Below are positions 1-8,876 of a stretch of DNA of 64,000 nt, piece after piece. The stretch comes from CADCTB01 sp964479465 (GTDB lineage Bacteria; Actinomycetota; Acidimicrobiia; Acidimicrobiales; AC-14), in assembly GCA_964479465.1 (NCBI GenBank), contig CAYZMG010000001.1:1-64000 (forward strand), in the 5' to 3' direction. Under the pieces are notes generated by a model. That model searched no databases. It was not told where the DNA came from and worked only from the letters and a program-made list of their open reading frames with translations. Both the position numbers and the translations under genes were made by a program. Position 1 is the first letter of the stretch; every line of letters begins with the position of its first letter.

Positions 1-1
1 T

Positions 2-1424
2 TCAACGGCGACCCATGGATGCCGCCTCAGGCTGCCTGAGAAGGTGAATGGTTACCTTCGACCGGTCTGTCAACCGGTGGTCGACGCGGTCGATGGTGCG
101 GTACCAATGAGCGGGATTACGTTGGGCCACATGGCGCGACCGGAGGCGCTCTGCCTGGGAATTCAGGTAACGCGTCAAGTCTCGGAAAGCGGCGGAGATC
201 TGCAAGACCGTCGTCACCCCACGGGTCCACCAGATACGTTCCCGACCATTCCACCTTGCCGGTCGCAATGTCCGCCGCCCGCAAGAGCGGAAGCAGGCGG
301 CTTTCCTCGACGAGGCGATCGTCTCTGGTGATGTAGACGTCGTCACAACCGGTCGCCACGCCGATACCGACCCTGGTGCCTGTGCCTGCGTCCTCCAGCG
401 GCGGGAATCGCGATTCAAGCTCCGTAATCAGCGCCCGCTGCGACGGCGAGCCGCCCGGCCAGAAGTCACGGCCGCTCGGCCAACCCTCGACGAGGGTAGC
501 GTCATAACCGATTCCCCGCTGAGGTCGCCGAGAACCACGATTGACCCATCCGGTCACCTTCCTCGCGCTCGGTTCTCCGAAGTGGCTATCAGCCGCGACC
601 ACAGCCGCAGTACCCTGCGGCCGGTTTCGCAAAACGACGATGCCTGGATACGCCGATACATCCTACTCAAACGCGTCGACATCGTGCATAGAGATCACCG
701 TTTCGACTGCGTAGCGGGCGCTGATCAGACCACGGAGGTCTGCACCGTATTGGTTTCGCATCCAGCGGTCGGCGCAGATGAACGACAACCCACCGCCCGG
801 CTTCAGCAGGTTGAGGCCGCGTTCAACAAATCCTACGTAGACGTCGGCTCGGCCGCGCATGGTGGGACAAGCGCGTCGATACGCAATCATGAGTGAGGAG
901 GGCACGCTCTCCAAGCGAATGTACGGAGGGTTCCCAATGACATAGTCGGCGCTGCCGCCGGCAAGCGGGGTGAGCAGAAAGTCGGCGGTCGTTACCCACT
1001 GGGCCGCTATGTTCTGGGCATCCTCGTCGTCAAGCCCTGCCGCGACGAGACGAAGCACTGCCTCCTTTCGGGCGAGACTGGCGTTCTCCTCAAGGAGATC
1101 AAAAGCCCTGATAGCGGGGGCCAGTGACCGCAGGTCGCGTCCATTCATCCGGCTCGATTCGAGGAGGCGGTCGATAATCGGCCCGAGAAAGGCGCCTGAT
1201 CCGCAGGAGGGCTCAACCACGACCTTTCCGCCCAGGTCGAGGTCGACGGTGTAGCCGACGAGGTCGAGGATGAACTCGACAACCCACCTGCGCGTGAAGA
1301 CCTCGCCGTAGTCTGCGCCTGAATCAGCCAGCAGCCTCGGTGCGGTCATCTCCTCGGGCACGAGAGCCATCTGCTCGACGACCTCGTCACGGTGATGTAC
1401 GAACATGCGTTCGACAATACCCAT
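2..1424 (-). pseudogene. Broken Eco57I/PglX-type adenine-specific DNA methylase
   Basis: The N-terminal half (1424 down to 666) reads as a class I N6-adenine DNA methylase: a GEVFTRRWVV segment, SAM-binding motif VVEPSCGSGAF, and catalytic motif NPPY in VIGNPPYIRLESVP, followed by RADVYVGFVERGL typical of Eco57I-like enzymes. A TAG codon at 665-663 interrupts the frame; the same frame then continues as family-like sequence (AYPGIVVLRNRP to YLVDPWGDDGL) to about 185. There the homology jumps to another frame ending RHVAQRNPAHWYRTIDRVD, so a frameshift is also present. The last 60 bases give no recognisable continuation. Such proteins act in restriction-modification or phage defence, but no restriction or BREX partner is visible because the window begins here. 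A real pseudogene is likely; two sequence errors are the alternative. Confidence 0.75.
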
Positions 1425-1505
1425 GCCACCATGGCAGTGCCCGCATCCTCACGCTCGGAACCGTACCGGTGCCCGTAATGCCGACAGAGGATTCCCTGAT
1501 CTCTC

Positions 1506-2102
1506 TCAGGGCCTGGTCGGTCGGGCGCGGACGTGCATCCGCTCCCCCTGGGGACCGAACAGGCTGAGGAACTCCACCGACTCGGGGCCGGCGCGGCCGA
1601 ACCAGTGCGGAGTACGGCAGTCGAACTCGGCCGCCTCGCCCGGCGGCAGCACCAGGTCGAGCTCGCCGAGGACAAGCCGCAGCCGGCCGCTGAGCACGTA
1701 GAGCCACTCGTAGCCCTCGTGGGTCTTCGGGTCGGGCTTGGAGTGGGGGCGGCCGGCAGGGATGACGTGCTTGTAGGCCTGGATGCCGCCAGCCCGGCGG
1801 CTCAGGGGCGCGATCGTCATCCCCTCGGTGCTGATGGGGCGGGACTGGACCCGGGGGTCTTCGGTCGGGCCGGCGCCGACGAGCTCGTCGAGCGGGACCC
1901 GGAAGGCCCGGGCGATCGGGAGCAGCAGGTCAAGGTTGGGCCGGCGCCGGCCTGACTCCAGGCGGGACAGCGTGCTCACGGAGATGTGGGTCAAGTCCGA
2001 CAGGGCGGCCAGCGTGGTGTCCCGCTCCTGGCGCAGGGCGCGAAGCCGGGGTCCGACGGCTACCAGCGGATCCTCCACCGCGCTACTTTGCCATATCGGC
2101 AA
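1506..2102 (-). CDS. XRE-family transcriptional regulator with cupin domain
   Basis: About 198 residues. Residues 15-70 form an XRE-type helix-turn-helix (LRALRQERDTTLAALSDLTH, then SVSTLSRLESGRRRPNLDLL). Residues 100-190 form a cupin beta-barrel (GYEWLYVLSGRLRLVLGE, then LPPGEAAEFD) that would bind a small effector. This domain order is common in regulators of adjacent metabolic or detoxification genes. It is divergent from the flavoprotein gene at 2133 with only about 30 bp between them, so it probably controls that gene and itself. The start is uncertain: TTG at 2102 gives the longest frame, and GTG at 2078 would start just before the HTH. No convincing Shine-Dalgarno sequence precedes either. 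Confidence 0.88.
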   Translation of the reverse strand: MPIWQSSAVEDPLVAVGPRLRALRQERDTTLAALSDLTHISVSTLSRLESGRRRPNLDLLLPIARAFRVPLDELVGAGPTEDPRVQSRPISTEGMTIAPLSRRAGGIQAYKHVIPAGRPHSKPDPKTHEGYEWLYVLSGRLRLVLGELDLVLPPGEAAEFDCRTPHWFGRAGPESVEFLSLFGPQGERMHVRARPTRP

Positions 2103-2132
2103 CTCCTGTTGCTAGCGGCGGCGACGACGTTC

Positions 2133-3092
2133 ATGCTCGACACCATGACGAACGACTACGACGTAGTGGTGGTCGGCGGCGGTCCCGCCGGCCTGAACGG
2201 GGCCCTCGTGCTGGCCCGGGCCCGGCGATCGGTCCTGGTGATCGACGCCGGCCAGCCCCGCAACGCCCCCGCCGAGGGAGTGCACGGGTTCCTGACCCGG
2301 GACGGCATTCCGCCCGCCGAGCTCGCCGCCGCTGGCCGGGACGAAGTCCGCCGTTACGGCGGCCGGGTGGTGGACGGCCGCGCCACCTGGGCCACGACGA
2401 CCGACGCCGGCTTCACGGTCACCCTTGACGACGGCACCACCGTCGGCGCCCGCCGGCTCCTGGTCACCACCGGCCTGGTCGACGAGCTGCCCGACATCCC
2501 CGGCCTCCGGGAGCGGTGGGGCCACGAGGTGATCCACTGCCCGTACTGCCACGGCTGGGAGGTCAGGGACAAGAGCGTCGGCGTCCTGGCCACGACCTGG
2601 TTCGCGGTCCAGAAGGCGCTCCTGGTGAGGCAGTGGGTCGACGACCTCACGCTGCTCCTGCACACCCAGCCCGAGCCCGACGACGCCGAGTTGGAGCAGC
2701 TCGCGGCCCGAGACATCCGGGTCGTCCGCGGCGAGGTCGTGGCCTTCGACGACGCAGGCGCCCGCCTGCGCGACGGTGACGTGGTCCCGCTCCAGGCGCT
2801 GGCCGTCGCCCCCCGCATGGTCGCCCGCTCCGAGCTCCTCACCACCCTTGGGCTCGTGCCCACGAGCAGTCCCATGGGCGAGTTCATCGCCGCCGACCCG
2901 ACCGGGCTCACCGCCGTCCCCGGCGTCTGGGTCGCCGGCAACGTCGCCGATCTCATGGCCCAGGTCCTGAGCTCGGCGGCGGCCGGCGCCGCCGCTGCGG
3001 CGGCCATCAACGCCGACCTGATAACCGAGGACGTCGAGCGGGCGGTGAACGAGCGCAGAATGTCGGTTGCCATGGCATCCGACCTCATGTAG
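2133..3092 (+). CDS. NAD(P)/FAD-dependent oxidoreductase, thioredoxin reductase-like
   Basis: 319 residues from ATG 2133 (a second in-frame ATG lies at 2145). The N-terminus has the FAD-binding dinucleotide fold (DVVVVGGGPAGLNGALVLAR). A CPYC pair in HCPYCHGWEV at about residue 140 matches the redox-active disulfide of thioredoxin-reductase-like proteins, and the C-terminal GVWVAGNVAD segment matches the second FAD contact. It probably transfers electrons from NAD(P)H to a dithiol or small-molecule acceptor in the cytoplasm. No thioredoxin gene is adjacent, so calling it trxB would be unjustified. It is transcribed divergently from the XRE-cupin gene with a very short leader. Confidence 0.9.
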   Translation: MLDTMTNDYDVVVVGGGPAGLNGALVLARARRSVLVIDAGQPRNAPAEGVHGFLTRDGIPPAELAAAGRDEVRRYGGRVVDGRATWATTTDAGFTVTLDDGTTVGARRLLVTTGLVDELPDIPGLRERWGHEVIHCPYCHGWEVRDKSVGVLATTWFAVQKALLVRQWVDDLTLLLHTQPEPDDAELEQLAARDIRVVRGEVVAFDDAGARLRDGDVVPLQALAVAPRMVARSELLTTLGLVPTSSPMGEFIAADPTGLTAVPGVWVAGNVADLMAQVLSSAAAGAAAAAAINADLITEDVERAVNERRMSVAMASDLM

Positions 3093-3209
3093 CCTTTTCT
3101 TGGAAGCTCCTTTCCGGGGCGGGGGAGTGAACTATTTCCCGGAAGTTAGAGGTCTTTTTGCCGCGCATATTCGCTTGCGTAGGCGCCCCTCCGCCCGTAT
3201 TTTGGCCCT
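3093..3209. other. Intergenic region before the ABC-2 exporter
   Basis: 117 bases between the flavoprotein stop and the first permease ATG. They are less GC-rich than the surroundings and include stretches such as ACTATTTCCCGGAAGTTAG and ATTCGCTTGCG, so a promoter for the exporter operon is likely here. No clear -35/-10 pair or operator could be assigned. Confidence 0.3.
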
Positions 3210-4026
3210 ATGGCGCAGCGGCTTTCCCTCCACTGGGCCGTGGCCCGCCGGTCCTTCCGCCGCCACTCGACGTACCGGGGCGCAACCTTCGCCGGCGCCT
3301 TCACCAACACCGTCTTCGGCTTCATCCAGGCCTACGTCCTGCTGGCGGTGTTCCGGGAGCGCACCGAAGTCGGCGGCTTCGACGCCATCGACGTGGTCAC
3401 CTTCACCTTCGTCACCCAGGGCATGCTGGCCGTCGTGGCCACGTTCGGCCAGCTGGAGCCAGCTGGAGCTGGCGGAGCGCATCTCCTCGGGCGACGTGGT
3501 CAGCGACCTCTACCGCCCCTACGACCTCCAGGCCTGGTGGCTGGCCCAGGACCTCGGCCGCGCCGGATTCCAGCTCCTCTTCCGGGGCATCGCCCCCTTC
3601 GCCGTAGGCGCCCTGGCCTTCCACCTGCGGCTGCCTGCCGACGCCGGCGTCTGGGCCGCCTTCGCCCTTTCCCTGCTGCTCGCCATCGGCATCGGCTTCG
3701 CCTGGCGGTACGCCATCGCCCTCAGTGCGTTCTGGCTGCTCGACGTCCGGGGCCTGGTGCAGATCACCGGGCTGGCGTTCCTGTTCTTCTCCGGCTTTCT
3801 GCTGCCCCTGGCGTTCTTCCCGGCCGGGCTGCGCTCGGTCGCCGGCGCCCTGCCCTTCGCCGCCGCCGTGGAGCTGCCCGTCGAGGTGTTCCTCTCCAAG
3901 CACCGGTCCCTCCCGGAGCTGGCCGGCGTCCTCGCCCGCCAGGTCGCGTGGCTGGCGGCGCTCCTCGGCGCCGGCAGGGTCATCCAGGCCCGGGCGTGGC
4001 GGCGGGTGGTGGTCCAGGGTGGCTGA
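3210..4026 (+). pseudogene. ABC-2 type transporter permease, frameshifted by a 10-bp duplication
   Basis: The first part (from ATG 3210, MAQRLSLHWAVARRSF, to ATFGQLE near 3456) and the rest (ELAERISSGDVVSDLYRPYD to the TGA at 4024) lie in different frames. Together they match the ABC-2 membrane-6 family: about six hydrophobic segments and a WWLAQDLGRAGFQ loop. The junction is a perfect tandem duplication of 10 bases (3450-3459 and 3460-3469); removing one copy restores an unbroken 268-residue protein. It would form one half of the membrane channel with the permease at 4019 and the ATPase at 4839. As sequenced the protein is truncated, so the exporter is either inactive or the duplication is an assembly error. 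Confidence 0.85.
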
Positions 4027-4837
4027 GGGGCCCACCGTGGCCCAGCAGGCGAGGATCTGGCGGAGGCTGGTCGGCGCCCGGATACGGGCCGACTGGCAGT
4101 ACCGCACCTCGTTCATCCTCTTTACGTTCAGCCAGTTCCTGACCGAGCTCCTCGGGATCGTGCTGATCGTCGTCCTCTTCTCCAATGTCGACCATCTCGC
4201 CGGCTGGTCGGTAGCCGAGGTTGCGTTCCTGTACGGGACGTCGACCCTGGCTTTCGCTCTGGGCGACGTGTTCATCAGCGAGGTGGAGTTCGTCGGCCAC
4301 CACATCCGGCGGGGATCCTTCGACCGGTTCCTCCTCCGCCCCGTCGGCCCGCTGCTGCTGCTCTGCGGCCAGGAGTTCGCCTTCCGCCGGGCCGGAAAGG
4401 CCGTCCAGGCCGCCCTCGTCCTGGCCGTCGCCCTGGCCCACGTCGATGTGGATTGGGACCTATGGCGAGCGGCGATGGTCGTCCAGATGGTGATCGTGGG
4501 CTTCGTGATCTTCGGCGGAATCTGGGTGATCACGTCATCCGTCGCCTTCTGGGTGGTGGAAATCACCGAGGTTGCGAACGCCTTCACCTACGGGGGCAAC
4601 TTCGTGTCCAACTACCCGTTCGAGATCTTCGGCGGCTGGCTGCGCCGGCTGGCCACCGTCATCCCGCTGGCCTTCATCAGCTACCAGCCGGCGCTCTGGG
4701 TCCTCGGCCGCACCGACCCCCACGGGTCGCCGGGCTGGTTCCGCTTCGCCGGCCCCCTCGTGGCCGTCGCCGTCGTGCTCGCCGCCCGGGCCGTGTGGCT
4801 CGCCGGCATCCGCCACTACCGCAGCACGGGGAGCTGA
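4019..4837 (+). CDS. ABC-2 type transporter permease (second subunit)
   Basis: About 272 residues with six predicted membrane segments, including ILFTFSQFLTELLGIVLIVV, MVVQMVIVGFVIFGGIWVI and a C-terminal LVAVAVVLAARAVWLAGI. The segment GDVFISEVEFVGHHIRRGSF and the YQPALWVLG motif near the end fit the permease family that is encoded in pairs beside an ATPase like the one at 4839. The GTG start at 4019 overlaps the end of the preceding permease by 8 bases, and the stop lies one base before the ATG of the ATPase, so the three genes are translationally coupled. A GTG at 4037 is an alternative start. The substrate is unknown. Confidence 0.88.
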   Translation: MAEGPTVAQQARIWRRLVGARIRADWQYRTSFILFTFSQFLTELLGIVLIVVLFSNVDHLAGWSVAEVAFLYGTSTLAFALGDVFISEVEFVGHHIRRGSFDRFLLRPVGPLLLLCGQEFAFRRAGKAVQAALVLAVALAHVDVDWDLWRAAMVVQMVIVGFVIFGGIWVITSSVAFWVVEITEVANAFTYGGNFVSNYPFEIFGGWLRRLATVIPLAFISYQPALWVLGRTDPHGSPGWFRFAGPLVAVAVVLAARAVWLAGIRHYRSTGS

Positions 4838-4838
4838 C

Positions 4839-5813
4839 ATGGCCCTGATCCGCCTCGACCGCGTCGAGCGGGAGTTCGTCATCCGCAGGCGGGAGGGCCG
4901 GGTCCGCCGGCGCCGCCAGGTGGTGCGGGCGGTCGACGGCATCTCCTTCGACGTGACCGCCGGCGAGATCGTCGGCTACATCGGTCCCAACGGTGCCGGG
5001 AAGTCGACGACCATCAAGATGCTCACCGGCATCCTCGTGCCCACCGCCGGCGCCGTCCGCGTCGACGGGCTCGACCCCCAGCGCTCCCGCACCGAGTTGG
5101 CCATGCGCATCGGCGTGGTGTTCGGCCAGCGCAACCAACTGTGGTGGGACCTTCCCTTGCGCGACTCTTTCGAGCTCCTGCGCCACGTCTACCGGGTGCC
5201 CCCGGCCCGCCACGCCGGCCGCCTGGCCGAGTTCGTCGACCTCCTCGACCTCGGTCCCTTCATGGACACGCCCGTGCGCCAGCTCTCCCTCGGCCAGAAG
5301 ATGCGGGGCGAGATCACCGCCGCCCTGCTGCACGACCCGTCGATCCTCTATCTCGACGAGCCGACCATCGGCCTCGACGTCGTGTCCAAGAGCCGGGTCC
5401 GGGAGTTCCTGGCCCGGGTCAACCGCGAGCTCGGGGTCACCGTCATCCTGACGACTCACGACCTCTCAGACGTCGAGCGCCTCTGCTCCCGGCTGATGGT
5501 GATCGACCTCGGCCGCTTGGTCTACGACGGGACGGTCGAGGACCTGAAGGCCCGTCACGGCCAGTACCGGACCCTCGTCGTCGACCTGGAACGGCCAAAC
5601 GGGCCACTGGACATCGCCGGCGCCGAGGTCGTGCGGGTCGAGGGCCCTCGGCAGTGGTTGCGGTTCCACCGCGACCGGACCACTGCGGCGGAGCTCATCG
5701 CCGGCATCGCCGGCACCACGCCGATCCTCGACCTCACCGTGGAGGAGCCTCAGATCGAGGATGTGATCGCCCAGCTGTATGCCGGGAACCGAACCGGCGG
5801 TCCGAGCGTCTGA
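4839..5813 (+). CDS. ABC transporter ATP-binding protein (ABC-2 exporter)
   Basis: 324 residues. Walker A GPNGAGKST is at about residue 50, the Q-loop is in VFGQRNQLWWDLPL, the signature is LSLGQKMRGE, Walker B is ILYLDEPTIGLD and the switch histidine is in TTHD. The degenerate LSLGQ signature and the QLWWDLP segment are typical of ATPases serving paired ABC-2 permeases. It powers export by the two upstream permeases; the substrate could be a lipid, polysaccharide or drug, and the sequence does not decide. The gene starts one base after the preceding stop, making it the third gene of a compact operon. Confidence 0.93.
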   Translation: MALIRLDRVEREFVIRRREGRVRRRRQVVRAVDGISFDVTAGEIVGYIGPNGAGKSTTIKMLTGILVPTAGAVRVDGLDPQRSRTELAMRIGVVFGQRNQLWWDLPLRDSFELLRHVYRVPPARHAGRLAEFVDLLDLGPFMDTPVRQLSLGQKMRGEITAALLHDPSILYLDEPTIGLDVVSKSRVREFLARVNRELGVTVILTTHDLSDVERLCSRLMVIDLGRLVYDGTVEDLKARHGQYRTLVVDLERPNGPLDIAGAEVVRVEGPRQWLRFHRDRTTAAELIAGIAGTTPILDLTVEEPQIEDVIAQLYAGNRTGGPSV

Positions 5814-5850
5814 GATACTGACTGTGGCTGGCAGGACGACGAGGTGCGAT

Positions 5851-8007
5851 GTGCGACGCAGGCATGGCGGATGCTGGTGGGCGCTGATCGTCGCAATACT
5901 CGCGTCGCTCGTCTGGGCCTCGCCGGCGGCGGCGGAGACGACGCTCCAGGTCGACGCCGGCTACGCCGGCTCCTTCGTCCCCGGCAAGGAGATGCCGGTT
6001 CGGATCCGGGTGTCGGCCGATCGGCTGCTGCGGGGCACGCTCGAGGTGGGGGTCGGCAGGCCGGGGAACGGGGTCCCCATCGCCATGGCCGTCGAGGTGC
6101 CGGGCGGCAGCCAGAAGGAATTCCTGGTCACCGCCCCCAGTGGCCTCGACAAGAACCCCGACGTCGTGGCCCGGCTGCTCCAGGGTGACCAAGTGGTCGC
6201 CTCGGGGACGGTCGCCGTCCGGACCAGCGCCGAGACCGAGCTGGTCGGCCTTCTCCCAGGGGCGCTCCGGGGCCGGCCGGTCCCGGGCCAGGCCCCCCTG
6301 GCCATCGACGCCGGCACCGCCCGCTTCGCCGCTATCGGGGAGGCCGAGCTGGAGCAGGCACCCGCCAGCCTCGGCCCGCTGTCCACAGTGGTCGCCGACA
6401 CCGATGAGCTCGCCCGGCTCTCGCCCGGCGCCCGGGCCGGCGTGCTGCGCTGGATCGAGGCCGGGGGGCGGTTGCTGGTCGACTCGGCCAAGGGCCAGGC
6501 CGTGCCCGGTCTGCCTGACGCGTGGCAACCCGGGCCTCAGGGCCGGGCGGTTGCCGGGCTCGGCGAGGTGGTGGCGACCGCGGGAGCGGTGGCCGCCGGC
6601 CGCTGGTCGGGGCTCATCGAGCCCTCCGGATGGTCGGCCACCTCAGCCCAATTCGGGGGCGACGTGCCGCTCGCCAGCACCCTCGCCTCCGACGCCGGAC
6701 TCCGCACCCCCGAGATCGGCTGGCTGGTGGCGTTCCTGGCCGTCTACGTCGTGGTCGTAGGGCCGGTGGTCTTCTTCGCCGTGCGCCGGCAGGGGCGACC
6801 CGAATTGGCGTGGGTGGCGGTGCCGCTGGTCGCCCTCCTGTTCTCCTCCGGGAGCTGGGCCGTCGGTCGCAACCTGCGGAAGGCAACCGAGCTGGTGCAC
6901 GCCACCGTCTTGACCGACAGCGCCGGCGGGCCGCTGGCCACCAGTTACGTCGGGGTCTTCTCCCGCTCGGGCGAGACGGCGCGCATCGGCTTCCCCGCCG
7001 GCTGGTCGAGCGGCACGTTCGTCGACTTCGGGCCGGCGGCGACGCCCACCCTCCTGACCCAGACGGCCGGCGGCCCCGAGGCCCACCTGCCCCTCAACAC
7101 CGGCCAGTTCGGCATGGTCCACGGCACCGGCCCGATCGATGTCGCCGACGCCGGCGGGCTGGAGATCAGCGCCGGCGCCGAGAACGGCGGGCGGGTCTCG
7201 GGCGAGGTCCGCAACGCCACGCCGTTCCGCCTCGATGGGATAGCGGTGTTCGTCGGCTCGGATACGGCGGTGGTCGGCGCGCTCGGCCCGGGCGAGAAGC
7301 GGGTCTTCGCGGTGAACCCGGGCCAGGCCCGCTTCGACGGCGGCAACCCCGAGTTCCGGGCCTGGGGCGGGCCGCAGTTCGGGGAGCCCGACAGCGTCGC
7401 CGACTTCGGGCTCTGGCAGGCTGCCGTACGGGCTGGCGGAGTGAACTTCCTGGCGGCCGACGCCGCCGTCGCCGCGGGCTGGACCCGTGACTTCTCGCCC
7501 CGGGTGCGGGTCGGCAGCCGTACGGCGACGCCGGAGGGCCGCACGGTCGTGGTGGGCCGGAGCCACGTCCGGCCGCCGGCGACGGGGGAGACCTCGGTCG
7601 CGGCCCGCCGGGAGATTGTCCGTGATCCGTTCGCCGACCGCTTCGCCGGCGGTGGCCGGGGCGGGGGGTCGGTCGTGCGGTTCGTGTTCCCCGACGGGGC
7701 GGACACGTCGAACCTGGTCCTTCCGAACCTGTTCGGCAGCGCCGAGGTCTGGCAGGACGGCGCCTGGCGGTTGGCGTCGTGCGAGGGCGCCAACTGCAAC
7801 GGCCCGGGGTTCAACGGCCCGGGCATCGTTGCGGCATGCAACGAGGGCCAGCCGTGCCCGGTTCCCTTACCGCCCAGAGGGTTCCCCGGTGAGCAGCAGC
7901 TCTCGGTGCCGGCGGCGAGCGTGCAGAACGGCGTTGCGTACGTCCGGGTTCCGGGGCCGGCGTCGCTCGACCAACCGCGGCCTTTGAGCATCGGCCGGAT
8001 AGCATGA
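5851..8007 (+). CDS. Secreted/membrane protein of the MoxR-vWA locus
   Basis: About 718 residues from GTG 5851, preceded by GAGG six bases upstream. The start is favoured because it gives a textbook signal peptide: basic VRRRHGG, a hydrophobic core ALIVAILASLVWA, and cleavage near SPAAAE. An upstream GTG at 5824 is possible. The extracytoplasmic part (residues 35-290) contains beta-rich segments and a stretch resembling the glutamine-amidotransferase-like fold found in such loci (GALRGRPVPGQAPLAIDAG to LRWIEAGGRLLVDSA). Two membrane helices follow (VAFLAVYVVVVGPVVFFAV and VAVPLVALLFSSGSWAVG), then a long extracytoplasmic C-terminal domain. The stop overlaps the next ATG (ATGA), so it is coupled to the ABC ATPase. 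No specific function is recognised. Confidence 0.8.
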   Translation: MRRRHGGCWWALIVAILASLVWASPAAAETTLQVDAGYAGSFVPGKEMPVRIRVSADRLLRGTLEVGVGRPGNGVPIAMAVEVPGGSQKEFLVTAPSGLDKNPDVVARLLQGDQVVASGTVAVRTSAETELVGLLPGALRGRPVPGQAPLAIDAGTARFAAIGEAELEQAPASLGPLSTVVADTDELARLSPGARAGVLRWIEAGGRLLVDSAKGQAVPGLPDAWQPGPQGRAVAGLGEVVATAGAVAAGRWSGLIEPSGWSATSAQFGGDVPLASTLASDAGLRTPEIGWLVAFLAVYVVVVGPVVFFAVRRQGRPELAWVAVPLVALLFSSGSWAVGRNLRKATELVHATVLTDSAGGPLATSYVGVFSRSGETARIGFPAGWSSGTFVDFGPAATPTLLTQTAGGPEAHLPLNTGQFGMVHGTGPIDVADAGGLEISAGAENGGRVSGEVRNATPFRLDGIAVFVGSDTAVVGALGPGEKRVFAVNPGQARFDGGNPEFRAWGGPQFGEPDSVADFGLWQAAVRAGGVNFLAADAAVAAGWTRDFSPRVRVGSRTATPEGRTVVVGRSHVRPPATGETSVAARREIVRDPFADRFAGGGRGGGSVVRFVFPDGADTSNLVLPNLFGSAEVWQDGAWRLASCEGANCNGPGFNGPGIVAACNEGQPCPVPLPPRGFPGEQQLSVPAASVQNGVAYVRVPGPASLDQPRPLSIGRIA

Positions 8008-8876
8008 CGGCGGCGGTGCGCACCGTCGCCCTCACCAAGCGCTACGGCAACCTGACCGCGGTCGACGACCTCGACCTCGAGGTTCCCGAGGGCAGCGTGT
8101 TCGGGCTCATCGGTCCGAACGGCGCCGGCAAGAGCACGACCTTCGCCATCCTGGCGTCGATCCTGTCGCCCACGTCGGGCACCGCCGAGGTGGCCGGCTT
8201 CGACCCGTCCTCCGACCCCCGCTCGGTGCGCCGGCACCTGGGCTACATGCCCGACGTGCTGGGCGTCTACGACAACCTGCGGGTCGACGAGTACCTGGAG
8301 TTCTTCGCCGCCGCCCATGAGCTGCGCCGCACCAGCTGGCCGGGCCTGATCGACGGGCTGCTGGAGTTGGTCGGCCTGGAGGTCAAGCGGGAGGCGATGG
8401 TCGAGTCGCTGTCGCGGGGCATGAAGCAGCGCCTGGCCCTGGCCCGGGCGCTCGTCCACGACCCCGACGTGCTCGTCCTCGACGAGCCGGCCAGCGGCCT
8501 CGACCCCCGGGCCCGGGTGGAGCTTCGGACCCTGCTGGGCGAGTTGCGGGCCATGGGCAAGACCGTGGTCATCAGCTCCCACATCCTCACCGAGATGGAG
8601 GAGATGTGCAGCCACGTCGCCATCATGGAGGCGGGCCGTCTGCTGGCCGCCGGCGAGCCCGGCGAGATCGGCGACCGCCTCCGTGGCGGCCACGACGTGG
8701 TCGTCCGCCTGGCCGGCGGCGAGATCCTGCGCTACTCGGTGACCGGCGAGGCCGCCCAGCGTGACCTCCTCTACCGGCTGGTGGTCGACGAGGGACTTCC
8801 CGTTGTGGAGTTCCGCGAAGAAGGCGCCGGCCTGGAGCAGCTCTTCATGGACATGACCGAGGGGACGGTGCAATGA
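8004..8876 (+). CDS. ABC transporter ATP-binding protein
   Basis: 290 residues with all ABC ATPase motifs: Walker A GPNGAGKST, signature LSRGMKQRL, Walker B VLVLDEPASGLD and the H-loop SSHI. The N-terminus RTVALTKRYGNLTAVDDLDL is typical of CcmA/NatA-like exporter ATPases, and the C-terminal 70 residues form the usual accessory domain. The start overlaps the upstream stop and its own stop overlaps the next start, both as ATGA. It energises the permease encoded immediately downstream. Its place between a secreted protein and the MoxR module suggests the transporter serves that module rather than a general drug-export role; this is inference. Confidence 0.93.
   Translation: MTAAVRTVALTKRYGNLTAVDDLDLEVPEGSVFGLIGPNGAGKSTTFAILASILSPTSGTAEVAGFDPSSDPRSVRRHLGYMPDVLGVYDNLRVDEYLEFFAAAHELRRTSWPGLIDGLLELVGLEVKREAMVESLSRGMKQRLALARALVHDPDVLVLDEPASGLDPRARVELRTLLGELRAMGKTVVISSHILTEMEEMCSHVAIMEAGRLLAAGEPGEIGDRLRGGHDVVVRLAGGEILRYSVTGEAAQRDLLYRLVVDEGLPVVEFREEGAGLEQLFMDMTEGTVQ

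Noticed and set aside
4453..4848. Alternative frames inside the second ABC-2 permease
   Set aside because: Arg/Pro-rich translations without membrane segments; the main frame gives a normal permease.
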